Source: an uncultured Clostridia bacterium
Lineage (GTDB): Bacteria; Bacillota; Clostridia; Lachnospirales; Anaerotignaceae
Direction: 5' to 3'
Length of the DNA: 14,322 bases
NCBI GenBank assembly: GCA_910583755.1
Contig: CAJTZO010000010.1
Location: 67,636 to 81,957 of the forward strand
The translations under genes and the position numbers were made by a program. This document shows, piece by piece, positions 13,845 to 14,322 of this stretch. How positions within the stretch are numbered: position 1 is the first letter of the stretch; each line of letters opens with the position of its first letter. The notes under the pieces are model-generated. The model was not told the DNA's origin. It saw nothing but the letters and a program-made list of their open reading frames with translations, and did not search any database.

Positions 13845-14112
13845 GTAAATTTTTATAAAAGAAAATTTTACAATATTTTAGAAAAATTTTCCGATTTTTT
13901 TTGATAGAATAAAATAATAGAAGTTTTATAATTTTTGTTCATTAATGTTCTTAAAAATTGTAGAATTCTTTATAATTTTTACAATAATGTTAGCATTTTA
14001 AAGAATCAGTTATAGTAAAATTGAATAGGATTTTAAAACGTGCATGATGATTCACATGATTATTCCTATAAAAAATAAGATTCTGTAGGATATTTTTGTT
14101 CAAAATATAAAT

Positions 14113-14137
14113 ACGCTTTAAAGCGTTACGCTTTAAA
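14113..14137. repeat. 14-bp palindrome plus direct half-repeat
   Basis: ACGCTTTAAAGCGT (14113-14126) is a perfect palindrome, and ACGCTTTAAA recurs at 14128-14137, fifteen bases on. The arrangement resembles a dimeric repressor site with an extra half-site, or an RNA that can pair in two ways. Which protein binds is unknown. Confidence 0.5.
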
Positions 14138-14227
14138 TGACTAAATTAAGGTTTGACTTTAAAATCATGGCATACTAAAATAATAACATCATATAAAAAA
14201 TAGAATATTACATAAAAATGATGAGAA

Positions 14228-14284
14228 GATTAACTTGATGAAATAAAAAAGTTAATCCTATCAGAGCATTGGTTCTGTTAACTT
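14228..14284 (+). other. Competing inverted repeats, possible switchable leader
   Basis: GATTAACTT (14228-14236) pairs perfectly with AAGTTAATC (14249-14257). The latter's first seven bases can instead pair with TTAACTT (14278-14284), enclosing CAGAG/TTCTG (14262-14266 with 14273-14277). The two folds are mutually exclusive. No T-run follows within the window, so an attenuator is not demonstrated. Confidence 0.35.
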
Positions 14285-14322
14285 AACATGAAAATAAAAA
14301 TACAAAAAAGATTTTTAAAAAT

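Larger units (their letters stand above)
13845..14322. other. AT-rich non-coding region running to the window end
   Basis: No supported gene. It holds two TATAAT boxes (13927-13932, 13971-13976) within a repeated TTTATAATTTTT...AATGTT pattern 42-44 bases apart, the ACGCTTTAAAGCGT palindrome, and competing stems near the end. Tiny frames such as the one at 14044 lack ribosome binding sites. An ATG at 14288 stays open to the window edge but also lacks such a site. Probably the control region of a gene to the right. Confidence 0.5.

Noticed and set aside
14044..14088. 14-codon frame that might be a leader peptide
   Set aside because: No ribosome binding site and no clear link to the downstream stems.
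14288..14322. Possible start of a gene (ATG AAA ATA AAA ...) open to the window edge
   Set aside because: No Shine-Dalgarno sequence in the preceding 20 bases and too little sequence to judge.

Overview
The window is about 30% GC, tightly packed and mostly plus-strand. Strong AGGAGG-type ribosome binding sites, TTG and GTG starts, a long-form HPF, a rhodanese-less ThiI, a cell-wall SLH protein and a possible sigma-H promoter all point to a low-GC Firmicute, most likely an anaerobic clostridium (Lachnospirales-like). Species cannot be fixed from the sequence. No phage, CRISPR, rRNA or tRNA is visible.

Layout. 1-210: non-coding leader that begins with a degraded copy of an intergenic repeat. 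211-4320: a tight four-gene cluster for translation-apparatus modification: prmA (L11 methylation), rsmE (16S m3U1498), a NifS-like cysteine desulfurase, and thiI (tRNA s4U8). The desulfurase is probably the dedicated sulfur donor for ThiI. 4432-6915: a secreted protein with three SLH domains and seven tandem copies of an unassigned ~75-95-residue module, ended by a clear terminator. 7033-9090: a promoter, a radical SAM protein, an orphan membrane protein, and a previously easy-to-miss 59-residue gene ended by a long hairpin. 9100-10799: a promoter, the YchF/OLA1 ATPase, and a small metallophosphoesterase. 10827-11466: a sigma-H-like promoter and hpf (ribosome hibernation).

11486-11749: a ~218-bp hairpin-rich element with inverted ends that appears to have split and duplicated a bidirectional terminator lying between hpf and the convergent araC gene. 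11741-13035: an AraC-family regulator (minus) divergent from an 83-residue orphan (plus). Three near-identical 13-bp repeats lie between them at helical-turn spacing, a likely operator. 13153-13276: hairpins between convergent genes. 13272-13793: a macrodomain ADP-ribose hydrolase (minus) with its promoter. 13845-14322: AT-rich non-coding DNA with a palindrome and competing stem-loops, probably the control region of a gene beyond the window.

How it fits together. Five of the recognised genes (prmA, rsmE, thiI, ychF, hpf) act on ribosomes or tRNA, so the backbone is conserved housekeeping DNA. The unusual material is the terminator-splitting repeat, the phased operator array, the modular SLH protein and the small orphan genes.
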